DNA from: JBEVJK01 sp963791325
GTDB taxonomy: Bacteria > Pseudomonadota > Alphaproteobacteria > Rhizobiales > Rhizobiaceae
DNA: 64,000 nt
Reading direction: 5' to 3'
NCBI GenBank assembly: GCA_963791325.1
Contig: CAWBRU010000004.1
Span: forward strand, 248,001-312,000
Positions 28,801 through 37,540 of this stretch are shown here, piece after piece; position 1 is the stretch's first letter, and each line of letters opens with the position of its first letter. The translations under genes and the position numbers were made by a program. The notes beneath the pieces are model-generated. The model saw nothing but the letters and a program-made list of their open reading frames with translations. It was not told the DNA's origin and ran no database searches.

Positions 28801-29036
28801 ATGAGGTGCGGCCGAACTCGAACCATCCTGGGCATCGACGAACCATCCTGGGCATCGACACTGCGTGGACCGCGGGGCAACCCAGCGGGGTAGCCTGAAC
28901 ATGGCGCAGCGCCGGCTCATTCGCTCAAGGCTTTCGAAGACAAGCTCGATGCGGTCTGTTGCGCCGCGGTGGGAATTTGTGTCCTCGAAGACAGGGCGAT
29001 CGCCTTCGGCGACCATGACTCAGCGATCTGGGTTCC
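28801..29036 (+). pseudogene. Broken DUF429 gene
   Basis: An ATG with a good ribosome binding site (GGAGGACC) starts the frame. The N-terminus of a DUF429 protein is recognisable (RTILGIDTAWTAGQPSGVA, 28839-28895). A 20-base tandem duplication (28821-28840 and 28841-28860) shifts the frame inside that motif, and a TGA follows at 28896. The family C-terminus appears in another frame from 28924 (AFEDKLDAVCCAAVGICVLE, then AIAFGDHDSAIWVPR). The middle of the roughly 230-residue protein is deleted. DUF429 proteins are predicted RNase H-fold nucleases of unknown role. Confidence 0.7.
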
Positions 29037-29090
29037 TAGGCCCGGTTCCGCCAGACCGAGCAGGCTAAGGGCAGCCGCCGGCGCTACGGT

Positions 29091-30050
29091 CTAGCGCACG
29101 AAGCTCTTGTAGACAAAGCCGCGGCGGTTGCCGACGACGATCTCGCACCAGGACTTGCAGCCGATCAGATCGACGCGCGTATTGGCCGGCACGACGGTCA
29201 GCACCGAGGCCTCGTCGGCCGGGCGGGCGCGCAGGTTGACGGCGGTGCGGATGCGGGCCGGCCGACCAGGGGCATCGGCGGCGTCGGCGGCATTGGCGGC
29301 ATCGGTCAAGGCGGGATCGCCGCCGCCGGTGACATCGTCGGGCCGCGCGGTCGGCAGCGGCGCAGCATCGGGTGCCGCCGCGTCGCCGATCGCCGCCGTT
29401 TCGGTCTCGTCGCCGGCAAAGCGATCGAGTGCGGCCGTCGCGGGCACCTCGTCGCCGTCGGCGAAGGCGGTCAGGTCCGCGCCTTTACCTCCGGCACCGT
29501 CGGTTGTCGCGGGATCCGCGTCGGCTCCGCCGGCGCGGGCCCAGCGCGGGTCGTCATGCTTGAGGCTGAGCGAAATCGATTTGACCTTGACCGGCCTCAC
29601 GGCCGCCAGTGCCGCGGCCGGGAGCGCTGTCGCCAGCGCCGGCTTGACCGCGGCCGGCTGGGATGAGTCCGCGGCGGCGGCGACGGCCTGCCGCGCGGCG
29701 GCCGCGGTGACCGTGGCGGGAGCGGCATCGACGGGCGCATCCGCCGCCTTCTGCGCGACCTGCGCCGACGACGTTTTTGCAGTGAAACCGGTTGCTTCGA
29801 CGGGTTTCTTCGCGGGTTCGGCGAACCGCGTTCCGTCGGCGTCCGGGGTCGCCGACTGGTCGATCACGATCGCGGCCGCGCAGCCGACACCCAACAGAAC
29901 CAGCAGCCCAAAGCCGGCGATCACAGCGCGGGAATCAGCCACCCGCTCCGGCTTCCTGATGCCGAGATGCAAAGGCTGGCTTTCCGGAGCATGCCATCGA
30001 ACGGGACGGTGAGCCGCTGTCACCGGCTCACGCCTGAACAGGCGTTTCAA
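29091..30050 (-). CDS. Membrane-anchored SH3-domain protein
   Basis: About 319 residues with one transmembrane helix near the N-terminus (AVIAGFGLLVLLGVGCAAAI), an Ala/Asp/Pro-rich periplasmic linker, and a C-terminal bacterial SH3 domain (TAVNLRARPADEASVLTVVP, then CKSWCEIVVGNRRGFVYKSF). The domain usually binds peptidoglycan peptides. I choose TTG 30050 because GGAGGG lies about five bases upstream; GTG 30092 is a longer alternative. The gene is isolated between a scarred region and an oxidoreductase gene. Confidence 0.75.
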   Translation of the reverse strand: MKRLFRREPVTAAHRPVRWHAPESQPLHLGIRKPERVADSRAVIAGFGLLVLLGVGCAAAIVIDQSATPDADGTRFAEPAKKPVEATGFTAKTSSAQVAQKAADAPVDAAPATVTAAAARQAVAAAADSSQPAAVKPALATALPAAALAAVRPVKVKSISLSLKHDDPRWARAGGADADPATTDGAGGKGADLTAFADGDEVPATAALDRFAGDETETAAIGDAAAPDAAPLPTARPDDVTGGGDPALTDAANAADAADAPGRPARIRTAVNLRARPADEASVLTVVPANTRVDLIGCKSWCEIVVGNRRGFVYKSFVR

Positions 30051-30376
30051 ACGGAACCCTCCACGCTTACAAACGTCTCGATCGGATCCCACCCAGCCCC
30101 TCCAGGCAAGGTCCGTCCATAGAGATGACCGAAAATCGCCAGATTGCCCAACCGGCGTTTCCGTGAATTGTCGAACTTGGAATGGGAAATCGAATTTGGC
30201 AAGCCGAAAAATGCTTGCCTTGAACTTTCCATAATTCGCTCAATCCCTTGTTTTGCCCAGGGTTGAACCATTGTGCGCGCCGCATCCGCTCAGTGATTAC
30301 ATCACATCTTGCTAATGGCTGCTTCGCGAATTGACCTTGGCGCCGACGGCAACCCCGGAGCGTAGCGGCCGGCCCG

Positions 30377-31330
30377 TCAGTCGTGGGTGATGGCCCCGGC
30401 GGTCAGGATCTTCAGCACCCGTATCGCCTCCTCGCCGCCCGTCAGCGGCTCCTCGCGCGTCTCCAGGCAATGGATGAAATGCTGCAGCTCGCGGGTCAGC
30501 GGCATACCCTCCTCGACCTCGACATAGGAGGGTTCATTCTGGGTGAAGGCCCATTGGCCGCTGTCCTGCCAGACGGCGTGCCGGTAGACGGCGAGCTTGC
30601 GGCCCCAGGGTTCGATATCGTCGAACACGGCCATCGCCTCGGTGCCGACCACGGTCAGGCGCCGCTCGCGGTAGGGATTGAGGCGGGAGGCGAACAGATG
30701 GCTGCGCAGCCCGTTGGGAAAGCGCATGTGCAGGTGAGCGAAATCGCTCAGATGGTCGAGCAGGGCTGCCCCTTCGCCGCGGATCTCGCTGGGCTCGGTC
30801 CCGGTGATCGCCAGAATCATCGACAGATCGTGCGGCGCGAGATCCCAAAGCGCATCGTTCTCGGTGTGGAACTTGCCCAGTCCGAGGCGGTGGGAATGGA
30901 TGTAGCGGACAGTGCCGAGCTCACCCGTGTCGATCAGCTCCTTGAGCTTGACGAAGGCGGGATGGAAACGCAGCACATGGCCGACCATGAACACGCGGCC
31001 GCAGGCACGGGCCACAGCCACCGACTGCTCCGCGTCGGCGACCGTCAGCGCGATCGGCTTCTCGACCAGGAGATCCTTGCCGTTTTGGGCGGCGCGGATG
31101 GCGATCTCGGCGTGGAACTGTGGCGGCAGCGCCATCACGATGGCGTCGACATCGCGGCGCAAGTGGATCTCGTCCGGATCGATGGCCAGGCAATCTTGCT
31201 CGCTGGCGAAGCCTTCGGCGCGCGCCCGGTTGGCGTCCGAAACCGCGTAAAGGGCGCCGAGCGATTTGAGCGTGCGGATGTGGTTGCTGCCCCAGTAGCC
31301 GCAACCGAGGACGGCGATACGCGGTTTCAT
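30377..31330 (-). CDS. Gfo/Idh/MocA family oxidoreductase
   Basis: A 317-residue NAD(P)-dependent dehydrogenase. The N-terminal Rossmann motif IAVLGCGYWGSNHIRTLKSL, the hinge signature LLVEKPIALTVADAEQ and the middle WDLAPHDLSMILAITG are typical of sugar or nucleotide-sugar 3-dehydrogenases of the WlbA/WbpB kind. The substrate cannot be named. The divergent region before it contains tRNA-Met. Confidence 0.85.
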   Translation of the reverse strand: MKPRIAVLGCGYWGSNHIRTLKSLGALYAVSDANRARAEGFASEQDCLAIDPDEIHLRRDVDAIVMALPPQFHAEIAIRAAQNGKDLLVEKPIALTVADAEQSVAVARACGRVFMVGHVLRFHPAFVKLKELIDTGELGTVRYIHSHRLGLGKFHTENDALWDLAPHDLSMILAITGTEPSEIRGEGAALLDHLSDFAHLHMRFPNGLRSHLFASRLNPYRERRLTVVGTEAMAVFDDIEPWGRKLAVYRHAVWQDSGQWAFTQNEPSYVEVEEGMPLTRELQHFIHCLETREEPLTGGEEAIRVLKILTAGAITHD

Positions 31331-31534
31331 TGTGAAAAGACCAAACGACGTCGCGACACATAGCGAGGCGCCCGGGCGAACTCAACCCCGCAGCGATCGG
31401 CGGCGGCGGCGGCGACGCCGGACGGCGCTTGCCAGAAGCGCGGCGTGCTTGACAGCGCGCGAGCCGGCCCCTTATATCCGGCCGCTTCCGGGCGAGGGCC
31501 GGCGTTGCTGCCGGGCCTGCGGCGCCCGCTCCGG

Positions 31535-31611
31535 GGCGGAGTAGCTCAGTCGGTTAGAGCAGAGGAATCATAATCCTTGTGTCGGGGGTTCGAATCCCTC
31601 CTCCGCTACCA
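31535..31611 (+). tRNA. tRNA-Met (elongator, anticodon CAT), integration target
   Basis: 77-base cloverleaf. Acceptor GGCGGAG/CTCCGCT has a terminal G-T pair, the anticodon loop ATCATAA holds CAT, the T arm is GGGGG-TTCGAAT-CCCTC, and the 3' end ACCA is encoded. Its 3' part (31567-31611) is repeated at 40326, marking it as the insertion site of the downstream element. The restored copy keeps the gene functional. Confidence 0.92.
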
Positions 31612-31616
31612 CCAAA
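31567..31616. repeat. attL: 50-bp direct repeat in the tRNA-Met 3' end
   Basis: Identical to 40326-40375 except one base (G at 31586, T at 40345). The repeat begins at the anticodon loop and runs five bases past the CCA. Confidence 0.93.
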
Positions 31617-31765
31617 TTCCTGAATAATCGCAATGGGTTATGTGAAAGGTGTGAGTGGCATTTTCAGCCCTCTTGCGCGTTCCGACCTTAAAATGGCATT
31701 GAATGTTTCCAATGGTTTAGGCGTGCTAGTAAAAATCCGTTGGCACATAATTTGGCACACATTCG

Positions 31766-32195
31766 ATGGCGAAAGCCCCGAGTTCCGGCCCTCAGTACCA
31801 GCGCGCGCTGGCCGCTTACCTCCAAGCCGTGGAGGCCGACGAGGGTTTCGCTAGGCTGACCCGCAAGGCGCAGGCGCAACAGCTGGACGTCCCGCTGCGG
31901 ACGATGGAACGGGTCTGGAAGGACATCAAAGCGAAGCCGGTCGCCGACGACCCCGAACGGCTGCCGGGCGTGCTCTCCGTCTACTGGATGAGGGGCGCCA
32001 AGGCTTACCAGCTGCGTGGCGATATCAGCCAGCACCGCGCGCTACCTGAGAGACTTCCCGACGAGCGCCGAGCGGGCCCGGCTTGAGGCCCAGATCATCC
32101 AGCTCACCGCCGCGCTCGCTACCCGCGAGATGCTGGATGCGGCGCTCAATGCGCCGAATGTCGGCTGGAACGGGCCGATCAATCCCGGCAGCTGA
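31766..32195 (+). pseudogene. Frameshifted element gene, unknown function
   Basis: The first frame (31766 to about 32035) reads MAKAPSSGPQYQRALAAYLQ through LSVYWMRGAKAYQLRGDISQ. One frame away the sequence continues naturally as RYLRDFPTSAERARLEAQII to a TGA at 32193. A single-base change near 32030-32040 accounts for the break. The product would be a helical protein of about 143 residues, possibly a small DNA-binding or regulatory protein of the element. I do not recognise the family. Confidence 0.55.
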
Positions 32196-32333
32196 GTTGG
32201 CGGTTTTGGCGGTCTTTCGGCGGTTCGCGAACCGAGAAACTCCGGCGGCCCTTTCGTGCCCTTATAAGCGGACATCAAGAGCCCTTTTGAAGCAGCCAGA
32301 CACGGCGGCCGCCACCCGCCGGGAGGAGAAGTC

Positions 32334-32648
32334 ATGCCCAATCGCTTCTTGTTCGGCGCCGCCGCAATCGCCGATTTCCTGTTCGACAACCATGACGCCA
32401 ACCACCAGCAGAGGGTGTTCTATTTGGTCGCCAACAGCGACATCCCGGTGCGAAAGGTGAAGACGCGGCTGGTGGCCTACAGCGACGACATCATCGCCTG
32501 GGTCAGGGACGTCGCCGGCAAGAAGGCCGAGCCGCCGAAGCCGCAGCGCGCGCCGACCGCGCGCGAGAAGCGGCGCGAGATCGGCAGACAGGCCGGGCGG
32601 GCCCGCTGGCAAAAGGATCGCGAGAAGAACAAGGCTGCGGCGGAATGA
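32334..32648 (+). CDS. HTH/excisionase-like protein of the element
   Basis: A 104-residue intact gene with a good ribosome binding site (GGGAGGAGAAGTC). The protein starts MPNRFLFGAAAIADFLF and has a segment like a winged-helix DNA-binding domain (VFYLVANSDIPVRKVKTRLV, then DIIAWVRDV). A strongly basic tail follows (EKRRREIGRQAGRARWQKDR-like). Its size and place near attL fit an excisionase or repressor. This and the integrase are the only clearly intact genes of the element. Confidence 0.6.
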   Translation: MPNRFLFGAAAIADFLFDNHDANHQQRVFYLVANSDIPVRKVKTRLVAYSDDIIAWVRDVAGKKAEPPKPQRAPTAREKRREIGRQAGRARWQKDREKNKAAAE

Positions 32649-32683
32649 AAAAAGGCCGCGCCAGGAGCCATCCGTGCGCGGCC
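32648..32683 (-). terminator. Intrinsic terminator on the minus strand
   Basis: GGCCGCGC (32654-32661) pairs with GCGCGGCC (32676-32683). The run of A at 32648-32653 becomes a T-run on the minus strand. No minus-strand gene ends here, so it may insulate the element's plus-strand genes from antisense transcription. Confidence 0.45.
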
Positions 32684-32795
32684 GTCAGCCTGAATAGGAC
32701 CACAACAGCCCGATCTCTCTACAGCGGGCAACTATAGGTCCAAGGCCGACGCTCCCGCAATGGCTGGCTCCCGGCTCCAGGCAGGAGACCGGATC

Positions 32796-33147
32796 ATGCC
32801 CACCGACGCCCCGAAACACTCCCTAACGACGACCAGCGCGCGTAGCGGCGCCGATCTGCCGCCGGTCTCGGTCCTGTCCTACACCCGATCCACCAAGCCC
32901 GGTGCGCTTCGCGGCTGGTGCTCCGTCCACATCCCGAAGATGCGGTGCAAGCTGCACAACGTCGCCGTGTTCTCCAGCTCGGCCGGCGAGTGGGCAGCTC
33001 CACCATCAGCGCGAATCCGGCAAGGACGCCGATGGACGGCCGCGGTGGATGGCGCAGCTGGAATGGGACTCGCGCATCATCGCCGAAGCCTTCAGCCGAG
33101 CCGTCATCGACGGACTTGATCGCTATGAGCCGGGCTGGCGGGGCTGA
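32796..33147 (+). pseudogene. Frameshifted element gene, unknown function
   Basis: ATG 32796 has an AGGAG site. The first frame contains SVHIPKMRCKLHNVAVFSSS followed by GEW. After dropping one base near 32994 it continues QLHHQRESGKDADGRPRWMA and LEWDSRIIAEAFSRAVIDGL to TGA 33145-33147. The rejoined protein of about 116 residues resembles small phage-like proteins that precede primases. It is the first gene of the replication operon. Confidence 0.6.
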
Positions 33148-33150
33148 GCC

Positions 33151-33741
33151 ATGCACCCGTCTCTCGCCACCGCCGAAGACTTTCTCTGGCTGGCCGAGGA
33201 GGCCGAGCTGCTGCCGCGGCGCACGATCTCCGTGCGCTACCCGCGGCCCGATCTGCCGGAAGCCTGGGAGCCGCACGAGAGCGAGCCGGGCTGGAGCGCG
33301 CCGAGCACATAGCCGAGGTCGAGCGCCAGAACAGGAGGCCAAGACCGACTGGCTGACCGAGCAGCGCCGCAAGCACGGCGCCGCGCTCCCGGCCGCTATG
33401 TCGCAACCTTGGCGCCGGAGCCGTTCGACACCTTCAAGACCAAGGCCAACCACGGCCTGCTGTTCGCCATCGACGTCACCGAGGGCGAATGGACCGGCTG
33501 CCGCATCCGCCTTCGGCTGGCGCTCGGCGGCGAGCCGCTCTGGCTTGTCCGCACCAACAGCGAACTGATCTTTCGCTGGGCGGCGCTGCTGAAGGTCGAG
33601 GGCCCGTCGCGTGACGAGCTTGATCTGCTTGCCCGGCTCGGCGAGGCCGGCGAGGACCGGCGGCTGACGTTCGATATCCGCGAGCGCGTCTGGCGCAACG
33701 GCCGCGATCTTGAGCTGGCCGACGTCGAGGCGGCCCGATGA
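33151..33741 (+). pseudogene. Multiply frameshifted element gene, unknown function
   Basis: Pieces of one protein lie in shifting frames: MHPSLATAEDFLWLAEEAEL (from 33151), then RAGLERAEHIAEVERQN, then EAKTDWLTEQRRKHG, then RYVATLAPEPFDTFKTKANH and onward to ADVEAAR with stop at 33739-33741. At least two frameshifts are needed. The stop overlaps the next ATG (33738) as ATGA. The product, about 195 residues, is not one I recognise. The last segment, from about 33409, could still be translated alone. Confidence 0.55.
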
Positions 33742-34813
33742 GCGCGCCGTTTCAATACACGCTGCTCACAGCCGCCGAGCCGGAAGGCAAGACGGCCTGC
33801 AAAAGGATCGTCGGCAAGTCGGACGGGAGTTTCGAGAGCTTCAGCTACGACAATGTGCTGCGCTGGCGGATGCAGGAGGTGGAAGCCCGCAACCACCACG
33901 TCCTGGCGCGCCATCTGCAGGTGCTTGCCGCCCGCACCAGCTCGATGATCGTCATGGGCAAGCCGGTGGCGGGGCTCGACTTGCGCAAGCCGCAGCTCCG
34001 CCGGTTCGGCCAGGGCGCCGATGGCATCACCTTATGCGACGCGCCCAGGCGCTATGTCGTGATCGACGTCGACGACTACACGCTGCCGACGCCCTTCGGG
34101 CTGGCCGAGCACCTGCCTGATGCCGCCAAGGCGGTCAGGGACGATGCTTTGCCGGAAGCCTTTGCCGGGGTCAGCGCCGTGGTGGCGGCGACGTCAAGCA
34201 CCGGGCTGGTCGGCGAGGGGCTCGCCCGTCTGCGTGTCATTTTTGAACTAATCGCAAGTCATCCGCTCGCCGATCTTCGCAAATGGGCGACCGGCGCCCA
34301 GGCTTGCGGCATCCCGCTCGACGCGGCGGTGATCTCGTGCGGCCAGCCGATCTATACCGCGCGCCCGAGGTTCGAGGGCGCCTTGCGCGGCAAAGACCCC
34401 GTACCGCCCGCGCTTAGGGCCTTCGTGTTGCCCGGCACCAGCTCAGCCGTCGATCTCGATCTCCACCAATTCGACCGGCAAGCCGAGACCATTGCCCGCG
34501 AGGTCCGCCGCTCGACCGAACGCTGCGGCGACGATTGGCGCGCCTTCCTCAACCATGCTGTCGGAGGTCCAGCCAGCTTCTTCTTGCCGCTCTCCCGCGG
34601 GATCGGTCTGGCCGTGCGCTCCGTGCACCGGACGCCGAGGTGCTCGGCCTCGTCGCTGAGCTGCTTGCCACCCGGGCCGATCCCAAGCGGCAACAGCGAT
34701 ATGGCCCGCGCTGGACAACCGCGACCCTCCGCCGATTCCGGCAGCGGGATGCGCTGGCGCGCGCCGACATCGCGGCCCGGCGCCGCGCTCTGTTCGAGGA
34801 GAGCGGATCATGA
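33738..34813 (+). pseudogene. Frameshifted primase-polymerase (AEP-like)
   Basis: The first frame (33738 to about 34560) encodes a DNA primase-polymerase-like protein: RYVVIDVDDYTLPTPFGLAE (metal-binding acidic pair), VAATSSTGLVGEGLARLRVI, and VISCGQPIYTARPRFEGALR, which parallels the QPHYTAAP segment of replication primases. The natural C-terminus (ALRAPDAEVLGLVAELLATR, then RDALARADIAARRRALFEES) lies in another frame and ends at TGA 34811-34813. That TGA overlaps the next ATG. One or more small indels between 34555 and 34620 break it. It would prime replication of the element. Confidence 0.65.
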
Positions 34814-35950
34814 ACGATGGCAGCGGTAGCTGGCAGACCCGCGCGGCAGGCGCACGAGCGCGAAAAGGCGACAACGCCGCGTCCGCGGCGCCGCTCAAAT
34901 TCCGCGCCTACGAGGACATTGCAGAGACCATGCACAAACACTGGCTGGTGCGCGACATGCTCGGCGCTGAGGAAATCTCCGTGTTCTTTGGGCCGCCGGG
35001 ATCGGGCAAGTCGGTGCTGACCGAAGACCTTCACCTCCATGTCGGCGGCAACATGACGTGGCACGAGCGCGCCACCGACAGCGGGCTGTCCGATCCTTTT
35101 CGCACTTGAACGGGCGAAGCTGGTCGAGCGGCGAGCACTGGCCTTTCGCAGGAAAACCGGGCTTACCACGCTGCCGTTCGCGATTGTGCCGGGGCCGATC
35201 AACTTTATGGACGTCGCCACGGCCGGGATGGTGCTCGATGTCGTCCATCGCATCGAGGACAAGTTCGGCATCGGCACCACCTTACTCGGCATCGACACGG
35301 TCTCGGCCGCGCTTTGCGGCGGCGACGAGAACAGCCCGAAAGACATGGGCGCCCTTGTGGCCACGTTCCGCCGCATTCAGGAGAAGCTCAGCGACAAGGC
35401 GCACATGCTGGCCACGCATCACCAGCCGCACGACGCCAAGCGGATGCGCGGGCACGGCGTCCTGCTTGGCGCCGTCGACGCAACAATCGAGGTCGACGGC
35501 TCGAACGCTCTCGCGCGGAGCGCCACGGTTCGCAAGACCAACGATGGCGAAGAGGGATTGAAGGTCACGTTCAAGCTCGAAAGCGTGGTTATCGGCGAGA
35601 ACGAGAACGGCGTGACGACCGCGCCCGTCGTCGTTCCCGTCATAGGTGTCAGCGCCAAGGCCAATGCTGCGGCTAAGACCACGCTCCCGGCGACTGCCAG
35701 GATTGCGCTCGACACTTTGACCGATCTGATCGTCGACTTCGGCCAGACGCCACCAAGCAACGCCCGCACCCCCGACAACGCCAAGGCGGTGAAAATTCAG
35801 CAGTGGCGCGAGGACTGCTACCGGCGTGGCATCAGCAAGAGCGAGGAGCCGCGCGCCCGCCAGCTGGCGTTCGACCGGGCCGCGACCGCACTGCAAGCCG
35901 CGAAAGTCATCGGGGTTTGGGAGCCGTTCGTCTGGCTCGCCCGGCCATGA
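34810..35950 (+). pseudogene. Frameshifted RepA-like AAA/RecA-fold ATPase (helicase)
   Basis: ATG 34810 is coupled to the primase stop. Frame one includes the Walker A motif FFGPPGSGKSVLTEDL. It is broken near 35095, where one base shift restores FALERAKLVERRALAFRRKT and then VPGPINFMDVATAGMVLDVV, TLLGIDTVSAALCGGDENSP (Walker B region) and a C-terminal winged-helix-like tail to 35950. The reconstructed protein has about 380 residues and resembles RepA/DnaB-type hexameric helicases of plasmids and satellites. The rear part could still be expressed from an internal start at 35186. Confidence 0.65.
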
Positions 35951-35980
35951 ACTGCAAGTTGCACAGCAGGCCGATACATG

Positions 35981-36178
35981 GCGAACAAATAGGCGAACAT
36001 CGCCGGAGGCCGAAATGTTCGCTTTGTTCGCCGCGAAAGGCCTTGCAGCGCAAGGTTTCCGGGGGTGTTCGCCCTCGGCGATATGCGAACACCCCTATAG
36101 GGGGGTGTTCGCTTTGTTCGCCTCCCGGAAGGGGGCCCACAACGCGAACGAAATGTTCGCTTTGTTCGCTTTGTTCGC
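35981..36178. repeat. Iteron-like TGTTCGC array, putative replication origin
   Basis: TGTTCGC occurs at 36016, 36025, 36066, 36106, 36115, 36154, 36163 and 36172 on the plus strand. Its complement GCGAACA occurs at 35981, 35993 and 36085. Several copies sit exactly nine bases apart (TTTGTTCGC units). GGGTGTTCGC and GCGAACACCC (36063-36094) form a perfect 10-bp hairpin, and the 36085 copy also pairs with the one at 36106. Clustered iterons right after primase and helicase genes suggest the element's origin. Confidence 0.6.
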
Positions 36179-36217
36179 CATGTAGCGACGCCAGCTTGCA
36201 ACCGAAGGAGGAGGAGC

Positions 36218-36468
36218 ATGCAAGACGAGATCGTGAAGCACATCCTGTTCAATGCCGCCGAGCTGGCTGAGCTACCGGGGAAGAAGGCCTTGGCCGAGCT
36301 GAAGCGCGCCTTCCCCGAAGCGACCACCCTCGACTTCTCCGGGCGATCACCGAGATCGACCAGCTGACCAAGCCGCTGGCGGCGCTCCAACGCTATGCCT
36401 GGGAGGAGAAGATGCAGCGCGACCGCGCCAAGATCGCGACCGCAGAGCCCGCGGCGCGGGCGACCTGA
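36218..36468 (+). pseudogene. Frameshifted small element gene
   Basis: A strong ribosome binding site (AAGGAGGAGGAGC) precedes ATG 36218. The frame reads MQDEIVKHILFNAAELAELP and KALAELKRAFPEATTLD. After a one-base shift near 36343 it continues RAITEIDQLTKPLAALQRYA and EEKMQRDRAKIATAEPAARA to TGA 36466-36468. The product would be a helical protein of about 83 residues, unknown function. Confidence 0.5.
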
Positions 36469-36520
36469 GAGGTGAGATGGTCTAAGATGTTGAGGCCGGC
36501 ATCCGCTCCAGGCATGGGGG

Positions 36521-37102
36521 ATGTCGGTCCCCTGGGTGCGCGGCCGGTTTGATCGCGATCAGCTTGCCGCGCACCTTACCGCCATCGCCGAGCGGGTGCT
36601 ATCCTCCGCCAGATCGCCGAGCCCTTTCCCCCTTCTCGGGCCGCGGTCCTGGCGCGGCCTTTTCCTCGGCGGGCTGGCCGCGCCTTCTATCTTCCGCAAT
36701 TGCGGAAGACAGCCGCCACGGAGAGCACCATTGCCGCGCCGCTATCACTTCAGTCGACCCGTTTCCGTCACACGCCGCGCATTGCCGCTGCGGCGCCGGC
36801 CCAAGTCTCGTCCTGATCGAGCCGGTGCGTGCGGGGGAGCGTCTCCCGGTCATGCTGGGATTGCACGAGCCGAGCGAGCTTCAGCTACGCGCCGCCTTCA
36901 CACGGTCACCAACCGGCGCAACAGCCGCAACATGGTCTCTGCCTGGGCGCGCCGCGGCCAGGAAGCCTCGATCAGCCTGGAGAGCGCGCGCGTCACCACC
37001 GAGATTGCGGGAAAGCTCAGCGAGGACGGGCTGGCGATGACCACGGCGGCGCAGGCACGGATCATCGAATGGTGGACCGATCTGGAGATAGACGCCCGAT
37101 AG
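36521..37102 (+). pseudogene. Decayed coding region of the element
   Basis: The start (RFDRDQLAAHLTAIAERVL) continues in another frame as RQIAEPFPPSRAAVLARP and RAFYLPQLRKTA. A last segment (RNMVSAWARRGQEASISLES, then LAMTTAAQARIIEWWTDLEI) ends at TAG 37100-37102. No single intact reading frame joins them. The parts look like a former regulatory or DNA-binding gene plus a small downstream gene. I cannot name either. Confidence 0.35.
36690..36709. repeat. Perfect 20-bp palindrome
   Basis: TCTTCCGCAATTGCGGAAGA is a perfect inverted repeat without spacer. It resembles the four palindromes at 37119-37279 in having TTC-rich arms around a six-base core of the form C(N4)G, here CAATTG. Confidence 0.6.
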
Positions 37103-37118
37103 AGCCGGTTTCCGAGCT

Positions 37119-37279
37119 TTTCTACAGCTGTAGAAATCATCAAATCCGAGCTTTTCCACCATGGTGGAAATCGGAGCAATCGCCCGGATCGCGCAGGTTT
37201 TGGAGCTTTATTCCCACGGGAATAAACATCGAAATCGTGACCGCAGAGCGCCATACCGAGCTTTATGCCCATGGGCATA
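37119..37279. repeat. Cluster of four variable palindromes each preceded by GAGCTT
   Basis: Four sites: TTTCTACAGCTGTAGAAA (37119-37136), TTTCCACCATGGTGGAAA (37153-37170), TTTATTCCC-AC-GGGAATAAA (37207-37226) and TATGCCCATGGGCATA (37264-37279). Each is preceded by GAGCTT at 37114, 37148, 37203 and 37258 (spacing 34, 55, 55). The left flank and AT-rich outer arms are conserved while the cores differ. The copies fall in different reading frames, so a coding origin is unlikely. Binding sites for a dimeric protein are the simplest reading. Confidence 0.6.
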
Positions 37280-37540
37280 TCCCCCGCTTTGCTTGCCATT
37301 TCGCGAATAAAGAAGCGCTGACGGGCGCGTCGGCTGCCTGTCGAGGAGGGACCGGCGCGACCGCGACCACAGCCGGGCTCGCGGTAGGGCAGGCCGCAGC
37401 CGTCGAGCATCTGCCCGCCCTGACTTCGCGTCGCTCTGGCCATAGCTTCTCTAAGGAGACTTGGGGGCTGGAAGCTAAACCCTATTGACAGCATCAATTG
37501 GCACATGCGTATGGCCCATGCCATCGGAGGAATGTCTTAC

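Noticed and set aside
30093..30376. Short minus-strand frames between the SH3 gene and the oxidoreductase
   Set aside because: The stretch is AT-richer intergenic DNA and the frames show no conserved pattern or ribosome binding site.
36016..36178. TGTTCGC repeats as alphaproteobacterial LexA boxes
   Set aside because: LexA sites need GTTC-N7-GTTC; here the spacing is N5 within the tandem units.
36016..36184. Small open frame reading MFALFAAKGLAAQGF and ending MFALFALFAM
   Set aside because: The repeating residues are produced by the TGTTCGC array; there is no ribosome binding site and the array itself explains the sequence.
35981..37279. Repeats as a CRISPR array
   Set aside because: Units are 7-20 bp with no constant repeat length or unique spacers, and no cas gene is present.
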